Below, piece by piece: positions 45,979 to 54,340 of a DNA stretch of 64,000 bases. How positions within the stretch are numbered: position 1 is the stretch's first letter; every line of letters begins with the position of its first letter. Origin of the DNA: Myxococcus landrumus. Lineage in GTDB: Bacteria; Myxococcota; Myxococcia; Myxococcales; Myxococcaceae. Below the pieces are notes generated by a model, which saw nothing but the letters and a program-made list of their open reading frames with translations, had not been told where the DNA came from and did no database searches. The stretch is taken from the NCBI RefSeq assembly GCF_017301635.1, contig NZ_CP071091.1:5344001-5408000 (forward strand). Reading direction: 5' to 3'. A program made the position numbers and the translations under genes.

Positions 45979-46140
45979 GTGGCCGACACGGTACGAGGGC
46001 TCGCCTGCTTGCTCAACGTCGTCCGAGGTGGGGCCGCCTGCGCCCGACTCCGCGCGGGTGCGCAAGCCGTGCCGCCCCGATGATCGATGTCACATGCAAC
46101 GGAATGAAGCCCGCACCCACCGTCCCGCCTCGCCACACGA

Positions 46141-46165
46141 GACATGTCTCGGCCTGAGACATGTC
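46141..46165. repeat. Perfect 10-bp inverted repeat built from two GACATGTC palindromes
   Basis: Arms GACATGTCTC and GAGACATGTC with spacer GGCCT. It is in the 207 bp gap between the C39-like gene (3' end) and the L,D-transpeptidase gene on the same strand, so it may be a terminator stem for the C39 transcript or a regulator site for the transpeptidase. No T run. A TGTCACATG string also recurs at 46088 and 46162. Confidence 0.6.
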
Positions 46166-46185
46166 ACATGGCCGACGACAGGCCG

Positions 46186-47442
46186 CTAGCGAAGCAGCCC
46201 GATGAGCTCCGCCGGGAGCACCGTCCCCACGGGCCACAGCACATACGCCATGCCCCGCGAGTGCTGCCACGCACGCCACAGCTCATCGCGCTTGTACGTC
46301 ACCGCCACCGCCTCGTTCGTCTTGAACGCGGGGTCATTGCACACGACGTCGCCGTCCGGCGTGAAGCCCTTGAGAACGATGAGGTGCCCATCCGAGCTGC
46401 GCACGGGCGAGCCCGTGAGCTCCCCCTCCGCGTAGGCGATGCTGATGCTGACCGGGATACCCACCGCGATGAGCCGCTCCACCTGCGCGAAGCCATCCAG
46501 CCGCATCACCGCGCCATGCAGCACGCCATCACCGATGGCGGAGGCATACGCCGTATTGAAGGCCCAGTTGCCCGTGCCCTTGTAGACCCAGTCGTACGTC
46601 CGGTCCGCGGAGAATGGCACGGTGGGCTCCAGCTCGGGCTTCGCGAGCTTGCGGCCCCAGTACCCCAGCAACATCGAGGTCGACGTGGGCGAGCACCACA
46701 CCGGCCCCCCATCCGGGTACAACATCTGCGAGTACCCCGGCACCTCCAGCACCGTCCCCCACGCCGCCCGGTCCGACACCACGTCGGCGGCCACACCCTT
46801 CTTGTCACTCACCGCCGCCGACAGCGCCCGGACCCGAGGCGACACCTCCGGCCGCGACGAGTGCAGCCACACCCCCATCCGCAGCGCATCCGCGCGCCGC
46901 TTGAGGTTGAGCGTGTCGGTGGACACATACCCATCCGCGTCGCCCTGCCCGTCCACGCTGTGCCGGGCCACCGGCTCCTTGTCGAAGGCCCACACACCCA
47001 GCTCGTAGTCCTTCGTCCACACGCCATCGATGCGCGCGGCGAGCGTGACCTTCACCCACGTCCCCGGAGGCGTGAGCACGTCGAACGAGGGCACCACGCT
47101 GGTGAACCCACCCGGCACGAGCTGCTCCTCGGAGACCGCGTGCCCCAGGCGATAGGCACCTTCGTGGTAGCGCGTGCTGCCATCCTCCTTGCGGCCCGCG
47201 GGCACCGGCGTGCGCTCCGTCCGGGCCGTGGCGTCCAGCACCAGGGCCCCCTCCGTCGTCAGCGCCGTGCCCTCCCGCATGAAGCGGTCGAAGTCGCGCT
47301 CGCTCGCACTGCGTCGCCACAGCCGGGCCGGAGGACCCGGCTCCTCCAACGGCGAGTCCTCGAGGCCTTTCTGCTGCGAGACACAGGCCGTCTGCGTTTG
47401 AGCCAGGAGCAGCGTGAGCATCGTCAGGGAGCGGGCTTTCAC
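46186..47442 (-). CDS. C39-like peptidase lipoprotein
   Basis: A 418-residue exported protein. The signal ends TQTAC, a lipobox with Cys20. Residues 230-418 form a papain-like C39_2 domain with Cys250 in VWCSPTSTSM, His353 in DGHLIVLKGF and Asp370 in CNDP. The N-terminal 200 residues are a beta-rich domain (WVKVTLAARIDGVWTKDYELGVWAF). No ABC transporter or bacteriocin gene is adjacent, so a leader-peptidase role is unlikely. The GTG start was kept; ATG 47421 is possible. Confidence 0.82.
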   Translation of the reverse strand: MKARSLTMLTLLLAQTQTACVSQQKGLEDSPLEEPGPPARLWRRSASERDFDRFMREGTALTTEGALVLDATARTERTPVPAGRKEDGSTRYHEGAYRLGHAVSEEQLVPGGFTSVVPSFDVLTPPGTWVKVTLAARIDGVWTKDYELGVWAFDKEPVARHSVDGQGDADGYVSTDTLNLKRRADALRMGVWLHSSRPEVSPRVRALSAAVSDKKGVAADVVSDRAAWGTVLEVPGYSQMLYPDGGPVWCSPTSTSMLLGYWGRKLAKPELEPTVPFSADRTYDWVYKGTGNWAFNTAYASAIGDGVLHGAVMRLDGFAQVERLIAVGIPVSISIAYAEGELTGSPVRSSDGHLIVLKGFTPDGDVVCNDPAFKTNEAVAVTYKRDELWRAWQHSRGMAYVLWPVGTVLPAELIGLLR

Positions 47443-47563
47443 GACCCGAAGTCTGCGAGCCTCGCCGGGCCTCGCACAAGTTGCATCGCATCAACCGCGG
47501 AGCCACGCAGCACCTGCCCATGCGCCCACGATGTTCGTTGGCGGGCACAGCGGAAACACCCGC

Positions 47564-48907
47564 TCACGAGGCCTCCGGCTCCACACCCGTCGCCTCGAGC
47601 AGCTTGTAGAGCGTCTTGCGGTCCACATCGAGCAGCCGCGCCGCCTCGCTCTTGTTGCCACCCACCGCCTGGAGCACATGCGCGGCATACCGGCGCGACA
47701 GCTCCGCGAGGCTCGGCAGGTCCCCCGCCAGTCCCGTCAGTCGCTTGGGCGCATCACCGATGGGCTCCGGGAAGTCCTGCGGCCCCAGCACGCCCGTCAC
47801 GTTGAGCGCCAGCGCACGCGCCACCACGTTCTCCAGCTGCCGCACGTTGCCCGGCCAGTCATATGCCGTCAGCCGGCTCATGGCCTCCGAAGTCACGACC
47901 GGACTCACCCCACCCCGCGCATGCCGTCCCGCGAAGTGCTGCACCAGCGCGGGGATGTCCTCGCGCCGCTCGCGCAAGGGCGGCAGGTGCAGGTGCACCA
48001 CGTCCAGCCGGTACAGCAGGTCCTCGCGGAACACGCCCTCCGACACCCGCTCCTTCAAGTTCTTGTTCGTCGCCGCCACCACGCGCGCGTCCACCTTCAC
48101 CGGCACGCTCTCGCCCACGCGGCGAATCTCGCCCTCCTGCAACACGCGCAGGAGCTGCGACTGCACCTTCATCCCCACGTCGCCAATCTCGTCCAGGAAG
48201 AGCGTCCCGCCGTTCGCCTCCTCGAAGACACCTCGGCGAGCACCCGACGCGCCCGTGAAGCTGCCCTTCGCGTGGCCGAACAGCTCGCTCTCCATCAGCG
48301 ACTCGGTGATGGCGCCACAGTCCACCGGGATGAACGGCCCCGACGAGCGCGGCGAGCGCTTGTGCAGCGCGCGCGCCACCATCTCCTTGCCCGTGCCCGT
48401 CTCACCCGTAATCAACACCGGCACGTTGCTCGCCGCCGCGCGAGCCACCTGCTTGTACACCTCCAGCAACGCGGGGCTGCGGCCCACCAGCGCGCTGCGG
48501 TCCACCTGCTGGCGCAGCGAGCGGTTCTCCTCCACCAACCGCTTCTGCTCCAACGCCCGCCGCGCCACGCGCAGAATCGCGTCCACGTCGAAGGGCTTGG
48601 CCAGGTAGTCGAACGCCCCCAACTGGATGCTGTCGAGCGCGCCCTCGATGTTGCCAAAGGCCGTCACCACGATGACCGGCGTGTCTGGCAGGTGCGCCTT
48701 CACCTCCTGCAACACCTTCAGCCCATCCCCCGGCTCGGGCATGGCCATGTCCGTCAGCACCAGGTCGAACGCGCCCTCCGCCAGCCGCTCCTGCGCCGCC
48801 TTCGGATTCGACGCCTGCGACACCGCGCCCAGCGGCCCCAACAACCGCTGGAGCAAGTCCCTCGCCTGAGGGTCATCGTCCACGACGAGGATGCGAGCTG
48901 TGCTCAA
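47564..48907 (-). CDS. NtrC-family sigma-54-dependent response regulator
   Basis: A 447-residue activator paired with the kinase upstream. TTG 48907 overlaps the kinase stop (TTGA) and gives [12 protein letters not shown] at the receiver N terminus. Phosphoacceptor is Asp53 (LTDMAMPEPG). The AAA+ domain has [15 protein letters not shown], a sigma-54 loop reading GSFTGA instead of GAFTGA, and LFLDEIGD. The C-terminal Fis HTH ends in EAARLLDVDRKTLYKLLEATG. Confidence 0.92.
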   Translation of the reverse strand: MSTARILVVDDDPQARDLLQRLLGPLGAVSQASNPKAAQERLAEGAFDLVLTDMAMPEPGDGLKVLQEVKAHLPDTPVIVVTAFGNIEGALDSIQLGAFDYLAKPFDVDAILRVARRALEQKRLVEENRSLRQQVDRSALVGRSPALLEVYKQVARAAASNVPVLITGETGTGKEMVARALHKRSPRSSGPFIPVDCGAITESLMESELFGHAKGSFTGASGARRGVFEEANGGTLFLDEIGDVGMKVQSQLLRVLQEGEIRRVGESVPVKVDARVVAATNKNLKERVSEGVFREDLLYRLDVVHLHLPPLRERREDIPALVQHFAGRHARGGVSPVVTSEAMSRLTAYDWPGNVRQLENVVARALALNVTGVLGPQDFPEPIGDAPKRLTGLAGDLPSLAELSRRYAAHVLQAVGGNKSEAARLLDVDRKTLYKLLEATGVEPEAS

Positions 48908-50334
48908 GAGGCCACCTTGCGAATCGAGGAAGCAGGAGACGACTGCGCGGACTCGGCGGTGCTTCCCTCCGCCAACCGCGCCACATGGGCGAAGCGCACC
49001 ACCACCTGCGTGCCCTTCCCTTCCTCCGAGCGCACCGTCAGCGTCCCCCCATGCGCCTCCACCACGCGCTTCGTGGTGGCCAATCCCAACCCATGCCCCG
49101 GCAGCGAACGCACCTCCGGCGCCCGGAAGAACGGCTGGAACAACAGCGCCAGCACCCCGGGCCCCATGCCGATGCCGTTGTCCGCCACCTCGAGCACCGC
49201 GTCCGGGCCCTCGGTGAAGACCTTCACCGTCACCCGCGCGTCGGGCCGCCCCGCCGAGTACTTCACCGCGTTCGTCAGCAGGTTGCGCGCAGTCACCTGC
49301 AACAACTGCCCGGGACAATCCACCGCCACCCCCGGCTGCAGCGTCCTGTCCACCGCCACGCCCTGCGCCGCCGCCGTCTGCGACACCTCCAGCAGCACCG
49401 TCGTCACCGCCGTGTCCAGCTCGCCCACGGTGCGCTCGCCTCGTGTGCCCGCGCGGCAGAAGCGCAGCAGCGCTTCAATCAGCTCGCCCATGCGGACCGC
49501 GCTGGACTCGCACTGCGCCAGCATCTCCAGCGCGCCCGCGTCCTTCACCGCGCCCGTGCGGCGGATGAGCGTCAGGTAGCCCTTGAGCGGCGCCAGCGGA
49601 CTGATGAGGTCATGCGCCACGCGGCGGGTGAATGAATCCAGCTCCTGGTTGTGGCGGCCCAGCTCCTCGAGCTGTCCTTGAATCGTGGCGTCCTGGCGCT
49701 TGAGCAGCGACGTCACCTGCCACCCCACCAGCACGGACAACAGCATGGCCAACAGCGTGGTGCCCGCGCCCAGCGCCGTGTTGCGCACGCGCATGTCCGC
49801 CAGCCGTCCGCCCACGCGGCGCGCCTCGTTGGAGTTCTCCTCCGACAGCGACTCGCCCAGCGCATCGAGCTGCGCGGCCAACGGACGGATGCGCTCGGCC
49901 AGGTGCCGGCGCGCCCGGTCCGCCTCGCGCCGCTGGGAGAACACCGCCGCGGCGCGCACCTGGTCCGCCAACCCCTGGCACGCGGCATTGAAGCGCTCCC
50001 ACACCGCCTTGTCTCCGGGAGGCAGGTTGCGCGTGTACTCCTCCGAGGCCAGGCGGATGTCGGAGAGGATTTCCTCCATCACCACGTCCGCCGCGTCGCG
50101 CTCGGCGTCATCCGTGGCGCGGATGTGCGCTTCAATCGCGGACTCCAGCGACAGCACGTCCACGCGGATGCGGCCAATCAAGCGGGCGCGCACCAGCGCC
50201 TCGTTCACCAGCGCGTCCACTCGCGCGCCCGTGCGAACCTCCGTCCACAGCGTGAAGGCCGTGACAGCCGACAACAGGGCCACCACGAAGAAGAAGCCGG
50301 CGCGGTACGCGCGGATGGACGTGCGGGAGCTCAC
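48904..50334 (-). CDS. Sensor histidine kinase with periplasmic four-helix-type sensor
   Basis: A 476-residue kinase starting at GTG 50334. Membrane spans at about 10-30 and 185-205 surround a helical periplasmic sensor (CHASE3-like or 4HB). The HisKA H-box is RVAHDLISPLAPLKG (His241). ATPase motifs are NLLTNAVKYS, NGIGMGPG and GHGLGLATTKRVVEAHGG. It overlaps the downstream regulator by four bases; the pair is coupled. Confidence 0.9.
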   Translation of the reverse strand: MSSRTSIRAYRAGFFFVVALLSAVTAFTLWTEVRTGARVDALVNEALVRARLIGRIRVDVLSLESAIEAHIRATDDAERDAADVVMEEILSDIRLASEEYTRNLPPGDKAVWERFNAACQGLADQVRAAAVFSQRREADRARRHLAERIRPLAAQLDALGESLSEENSNEARRVGGRLADMRVRNTALGAGTTLLAMLLSVLVGWQVTSLLKRQDATIQGQLEELGRHNQELDSFTRRVAHDLISPLAPLKGYLTLIRRTGAVKDAGALEMLAQCESSAVRMGELIEALLRFCRAGTRGERTVGELDTAVTTVLLEVSQTAAAQGVAVDRTLQPGVAVDCPGQLLQVTARNLLTNAVKYSAGRPDARVTVKVFTEGPDAVLEVADNGIGMGPGVLALLFQPFFRAPEVRSLPGHGLGLATTKRVVEAHGGTLTVRSEEGKGTQVVVRFAHVARLAEGSTAESAQSSPASSIRKVAS

Positions 50335-50385
50335 CAGGGCCCGTCCTCTACCACGGTGACGGCGCCGGGAGGACCCGGCCTTCCG

Positions 50386-50838
50386 TCAAGGCGTCGCGGT
50401 CCTGCCGCCTGCTTCCGGAGCGTCCGGCTGCCGAGCCGCCGGCAACCGCCGCCGCGCCCGCTCCAGCGCTGACTCATAGAAGACATCGGAGAGCTGCTCG
50501 TGCATCTCCCGGAGCTCGTTCAGCTCGCGCTCACGCGCCAACAGCTGAGCGTTGTGCTCCTCCAAGGCATGCCGGTCCGCCTCCGTGCGCACCAGCTCCT
50601 CCATCAGCGCCATCCGCCCCTGCTCCGCCTCCGCGCGCTCCTGCTTCAGCCGCTCGATGGCCGACTCCAGCGCCGCCAGGCGCACCGCCACCCCCTCCAG
50701 ACGCTCGCGCTCACGCTCGTACTCGCGCTGCCAATGCAGCGTCTCGCGGACCTGCGCCTCCAGGACCTCCGGCGGAATTCGCGCGGCGCACCCCGTCGCC
50801 ACCACCACACAAGCCGTCGCGAACCCCAGGAACCGCAT
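50386..50838 (-). CDS. Coiled-coil lipoprotein
   Basis: A 150-residue lipoprotein. Lipobox is VATGCA. Residues 28-115 are a continuous coiled coil (heptads such as REYERERERLEGVAVRLAALESAIERLKQERAEAEQ), with a short Pro/Arg tail. It sits 51 bp upstream of the kinase on the same strand. It could be a periplasmic tether or an accessory sensor for the kinase, but this is speculation. Confidence 0.7.
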   Translation of the reverse strand: MRFLGFATACVVVATGCAARIPPEVLEAQVRETLHWQREYERERERLEGVAVRLAALESAIERLKQERAEAEQGRMALMEELVRTEADRHALEEHNAQLLARERELNELREMHEQLSDVFYESALERARRRLPAARQPDAPEAGGRTATP

Positions 50839-51139
50839 ACACCGTCTCTCCCGCGCCACGGTCGCGAGGGATTCGCGACGGGGGGCCACGGGCCGCGCGC
50901 CCTCCTGCCGAGGATGCGCGTGCAGCTTGCTCAAGTGGCTCCGTGTCGTCAAAGCGACAAGCGCCTGTCTGGGGAGCAAGCCCCCAATGTTGGGGCTTCA
51001 ACTGAGGAGTTTCTCCCCACCGCACACCATCCGCCACTCGATGGCCCCTCGGAAGCAGGCGCTGGCACGCGCGCTGCTCATGTCCCGGTCCGCTGGTACG
51101 GCGCAATCAAGCGCCGTTTCCCCCTCAACGGAGCTTTCC
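50839..51139. other. Divergent intergenic region with a stem-loop
   Basis: A 301 bp gap between the coiled-coil lipoprotein gene and the Ala/Lys-rich protein gene, so it must contain both promoters. The clearest structure is AAGCCCC-CAATGTT-GGGGCTT at 50978-50998 (7 bp stem, extendable to nine pairs with one bulge). No consensus promoter boxes were recognised with confidence. Confidence 0.5.
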
Positions 51140-51400
51140 ATGAAGACCGTGTTCGCCGCCGCCCTGCTCGCCGCCGCCACCGCGTTTGCCAACACCCCGG
51201 CTCCTGCCGCCGCGGAGACCAAGCCGGCCGCCGCCGAGGCCAAGCCCGCCGCCGCCGCCGCCGAGGTCAAGGCCGAGGAGGCCAAGCCGGCCGCCGAGGC
51301 GAAGGCGGAGGCTGCTCCCGAGGCCAAGCCGGCCGCCAAGGGCAAGAAGGGCTCCAAGAAGGCGGCCCCCAAGGCCGAGACGGCCACCGAGACCAAGTAA
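51140..51400 (+). CDS. Small secreted Ala/Lys/Glu-rich repeat protein
   Basis: An 86-residue protein. The signal ends TAFANTPA. The mature part is AAEAKPAAE-type repeats with a basic tail, GKKGSKKAAPKAE. It resembles TolA-like or histone-like Ala/Lys helices but has no known domain. The RBS is ACGGAGC, the gene is followed by a strong terminator, and codon use is strongly biased, so it is probably well expressed. Confidence 0.75.
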   Translation: MKTVFAAALLAAATAFANTPAPAAAETKPAAAEAKPAAAAAEVKAEEAKPAAEAKAEAAPEAKPAAKGKKGSKKAAPKAETATETK

Positions 51401-51428
51401 TCTCGTTTTCCTAGTTCAGGAAAAGCCG

Positions 51429-51466
51429 CGAGGGCGCTCTCCGAAAGGGGGCGCCCTCGTTGCGTT
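51429..51466 (+). terminator. Rho-independent-like terminator after the Ala/Lys-rich gene
   Basis: Perfect 9 bp stem CGAGGGCGC and GCGCCCTCG with a 13-base loop, followed by TTGCGTTT. It starts 29 bp after the stop codon. Confidence 0.8.
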
Positions 51467-51595
51467 TGCGGGTCTGTTCAGCCCCGGACACTTCCGCAAC
51501 GCCCTGTGAACTCACGACTCATTCCCTGTGTCATCCGCACCCCGCATGGGTCATTGTCTCCAGGAGCAAGTCTTGACTTTCAGCAAAGCTGGGAT

Positions 51596-51624
51596 TTGAC
51601 AGAAACACAGTAAACGCGCTTAAT
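51596..51624 (+). promoter_or_regulatory. Near-consensus sigma-70 promoter for the GAF gene
   Basis: TTGACA at 51596-51601, then exactly 17 bp, then CTTAAT at 51619-51624. The setting is A+T-rich compared with everything around it. It is 75 bp upstream of the GAF gene start, giving a plausible leader. It is the only such promoter I could recognise confidently in the window. Confidence 0.7.
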
Positions 51625-51699
51625 GCGACTTCAGAGGATGACAGTTCGTTCCAGATACACACGGAACTCATCGCGAAATCGCCCTTTCTGGAGCCGCCC

Positions 51700-52290
51700 A
51701 TGGTCGAAGCCTTCTCGAAGGTGTCGGAAGCCTCGAAGCTGTTGCTGGAGAAGGGCCTCGGCGCGAGCACCGCGGTGGAGTGCCTGAGCATGGTGGGCCA
51801 CGCGATGGGCGTGGACCGGGCATACATCTTCGAGAACCGCACGCAGCAGACGTATGGCCGCTTCGTGACGGACCTGCGCTACGCGTGGGCCGAGCCGCCC
51901 ACGGCGTCTCCCTTGGCCAACCCCGTGCTGCGCGCGTTCTCCTTCCGGGACTTCGCGCCGGGCTGGGTGGACATGCTGGAGGCGGGGATGGTGGTGGCGT
52001 GCCCCACCCGGGACGCGCCGCCGATGATGCGCGACCTGCTGGAGCGCCAGGGGACGCAGTCCATCCTCCTGTGCCCGGTGAATCCCTCGCGGCAGCAGTG
52101 GTGGGGCGTGACGGTCTTCGAGGACTGCCACCGTCCCAGGGCGTGGCGGCCGGAGGATGTCTCCCTCTTGAAGTCGCTGGCGCGCGCGGTGGCGGCGTCG
52201 GTGCGTCACGGGCAGATGCGCTCGTCGTTGGATCAGGTCCGCACCAGCCTGCGGGCGGCGGTGAACCGTCCCCCCGCGTCCGGGCGCTGA
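51700..52290 (+). CDS. GAF-domain protein
   Basis: A 196-residue protein with a GAF-like domain between about 10 and 170: ALSMVGHAMGVDRAYIFENRT-type start and QSILLCPVNPSRQQWWGVTVFEDCHRPRAWRPEDVSLLKSLARAVAASV near the end. No output domain is present; it ends in a short helical tail. GAGCC before the ATG. Possible small-ligand sensor acting through a partner such as the kinase gene downstream (52406). Confidence 0.78.
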   Translation: MVEAFSKVSEASKLLLEKGLGASTAVECLSMVGHAMGVDRAYIFENRTQQTYGRFVTDLRYAWAEPPTASPLANPVLRAFSFRDFAPGWVDMLEAGMVVACPTRDAPPMMRDLLERQGTQSILLCPVNPSRQQWWGVTVFEDCHRPRAWRPEDVSLLKSLARAVAASVRHGQMRSSLDQVRTSLRAAVNRPPASGR

Positions 52291-52405
52291 CCGGGGGATT
52301 TCACGGGCCTTCCTGGCAGGAAAGGGAGGGTCCTGGCGACCCAAGGCTCGCACGAGCCACCTGTAGCAGGCGTTTCTGCTACCCTGGCGGCCCCCAGTTA
52401 CCGCC

Positions 52406-54265
52406 ATGTCCTCCATCGACCCGACGGCGATCAGCCGGCCCCGTTCACCGGACCTCATCAGCGGCTACCGCCTTGAAAAGCTCGTCGGCACCGGAGGCAT
52501 GGGAGAGGTCCACAAGGCCACCCAGCTCTCCCTGGGCCGCACGGTAGCGGTCAAGCTGCTCAACGCGGAGCTGGCCAAGGACCCCTCCTTCATCGCCCGC
52601 TTCCAGAAGGAGGCCGCCGCGCTCGCCGCGCTGAGCCATCCCCACGTCGTCTCCATCGTCGACAAGGGCAAGACGGACAGCACCTACTACCTGGTGATGG
52701 AGTTCGTGGATGGCCCGTCGCTGCGCGAGCTGATCCGCTCGCCGCAGCTCGACATGGTCGGCGCGCTCCGGCGGATGCTCGAAATCTGCCGGGCCATCGA
52801 GTACGCGCACGGCCGCGGCGTCATCCACCGGGACTTGAAGCCGGAGAACATCCTGCTGGACCAGCAGGCCGGCGGCATCGCGAAGGTGTCCGACTTCGGG
52901 CTCGCGTCGTTCCTGGATGATGCCAGCCCGTCCTCGCGCTACGCGCTGACGTCCACGCACGTGTCCATGGGCACGCTGTCGTACATGGCGCCCGAGCAGC
53001 GCGTGGACGCGAAGAACGCGGATGCGCGCGCGGACATCTTCTCGCTGGGCGTCATCCTCTACGAGTGGCTCACCGGCGAAGTGCCGCTGGGCACGTTCGA
53101 CCCGCCGTCCCAGCGCAAGCCCGGGCTGGACGCGCGGCTGGATGGCATCGTCACCAAGTGCCTCAAGCCGGACCCGGAGGACCGCTACCCGTCGGTGGCG
53201 GCGCTCATCGCGGACCTGGAGCTGCTGGTCCCCGGCAGCCTTCCGTCGCTGCTTCCGGTGAAGCAGACGCGCATGCAGCGCTTCAAGTCGGGCGTGCGCC
53301 AGGTGGTGCGCTTCACGCTGCGGGTGGCCGCGGGCCTGATGGTGCTGGCGGCGAGCGGCGTGCTGGGCACGGCCTACTACCTGAGCGGAGAGCGCCGCGC
53401 GCCCATCGCGCCGGGCGCCGCCCTCATGGGCTATCTGGGCGAGCCCAAGACGCAGCCCGTGCCGGGCCGCGAGGAGGCCAACGCCGAGCGCCGCAAGGTG
53501 ACGCTGGGCGAGGGCCTGGCCGAGCAGAGCCTCGTCGTGGCTGGCCGGCCGGTGAGCCTGGAGGACAAGACGCTCGTCTTCCCGTGGCAGGAGGACACGC
53601 AGAGCGTGGGGCGCGTGCGTGTGGACGTCACGCGCCGGGATGGCGACATCCTCAGCCTCACCAGCCAGTTCTCCGTGGCGGGGCCGCCCCCCACGTGGGA
53701 GCGCCGCCTGCGCGACATGTTCAACCTGTACCAGCCCTCGCCGCCGCCCACCGTGGCGATGATGCTGCTGGGCACCACGGGCCGCTACGTGGCGCTGGTC
53801 CACAACGGCGTCGGCGAGCCCCTCCGTCTGGAGTGGGCGCTGGGTGAGCGCCGGGGCGCCATGCTGGGCATGGAGTCTCCGCGGACGGGTGACGTGACGC
53901 TGGAATTGGCGGTGGACGCCGAGGGCCGGCTGGAGGCGTTCCTCGGCGCGGGCAAGGACCGCCGCGCCCTCTTCGAGCCCCTGGTGCTGGGCACCGGCTG
54001 GGTGGAGCAGTTCGGCGACGCGCCCTTCCCCGCCTATGGCTGCATCGAGGCCACCTGCCGCGTCTCCGGCATCACCTACGTGCTCAAGCAGTCCCCGCCG
54101 GGTGGCACGACGGCGCCCGTGCCCACCGCGCCGCTGCCCGTGGTGAAGGCCGTGGCGACCGCCGCCGTGCCCGCGAAGGCCGTGGTGCCCAAGAAGGCGC
54201 CGCCGCCTCCGCCCCCCAAGAAGCAGACGTCCAAGCCCCCGCCCAAGAACGGCAAGCGTCGGTAG
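52406..54265 (+). CDS. Membrane-anchored Ser/Thr protein kinase
   Basis: A 619-residue Hanks-type kinase. Gly loop GTGGMGEV near 28, catalytic Lys50 in VAVK, HRDLKPEN near 145, DFG near 168 and APEQ. A membrane span near 315-330 (FTLRVAAGLMVLAASGVLGTAYYL) follows the kinase domain. The outer part (340-580) is beta-rich with no known fold, and the last 40 residues are Pro/Lys-rich (VPKKAPPPPPPKKQ). Typical myxobacterial STPK. It may share regulation with the pseudo-transglutaminase gene 76 bp downstream. Confidence 0.9.
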   Translation: MSSIDPTAISRPRSPDLISGYRLEKLVGTGGMGEVHKATQLSLGRTVAVKLLNAELAKDPSFIARFQKEAAALAALSHPHVVSIVDKGKTDSTYYLVMEFVDGPSLRELIRSPQLDMVGALRRMLEICRAIEYAHGRGVIHRDLKPENILLDQQAGGIAKVSDFGLASFLDDASPSSRYALTSTHVSMGTLSYMAPEQRVDAKNADARADIFSLGVILYEWLTGEVPLGTFDPPSQRKPGLDARLDGIVTKCLKPDPEDRYPSVAALIADLELLVPGSLPSLLPVKQTRMQRFKSGVRQVVRFTLRVAAGLMVLAASGVLGTAYYLSGERRAPIAPGAALMGYLGEPKTQPVPGREEANAERRKVTLGEGLAEQSLVVAGRPVSLEDKTLVFPWQEDTQSVGRVRVDVTRRDGDILSLTSQFSVAGPPPTWERRLRDMFNLYQPSPPPTVAMMLLGTTGRYVALVHNGVGEPLRLEWALGERRGAMLGMESPRTGDVTLELAVDAEGRLEAFLGAGKDRRALFEPLVLGTGWVEQFGDAPFPAYGCIEATCRVSGITYVLKQSPPGGTTAPVPTAPLPVVKAVATAAVPAKAVVPKKAPPPPPPKKQTSKPPPKNGKRR

Positions 54266-54340
54266 TCCGGCCGGGGAAACCCAAGAAGCGCAGGGGAATA
54301 TGGCCAGTGACGGGGGATTGCACTATCCCTCGGTACTCCT

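Noticed and set aside
46141-46165. Resemblance of the repeat to eukaryotic p53 half-sites
   Set aside because: Coincidental; no such regulator exists in bacteria. Kept only as a palindrome.
46186-47442. C39-like peptidase as a bacteriocin maturation protease
   Set aside because: It is a lipoprotein outside the cytoplasm, and no ABC transporter, precursor or immunity gene is nearby.
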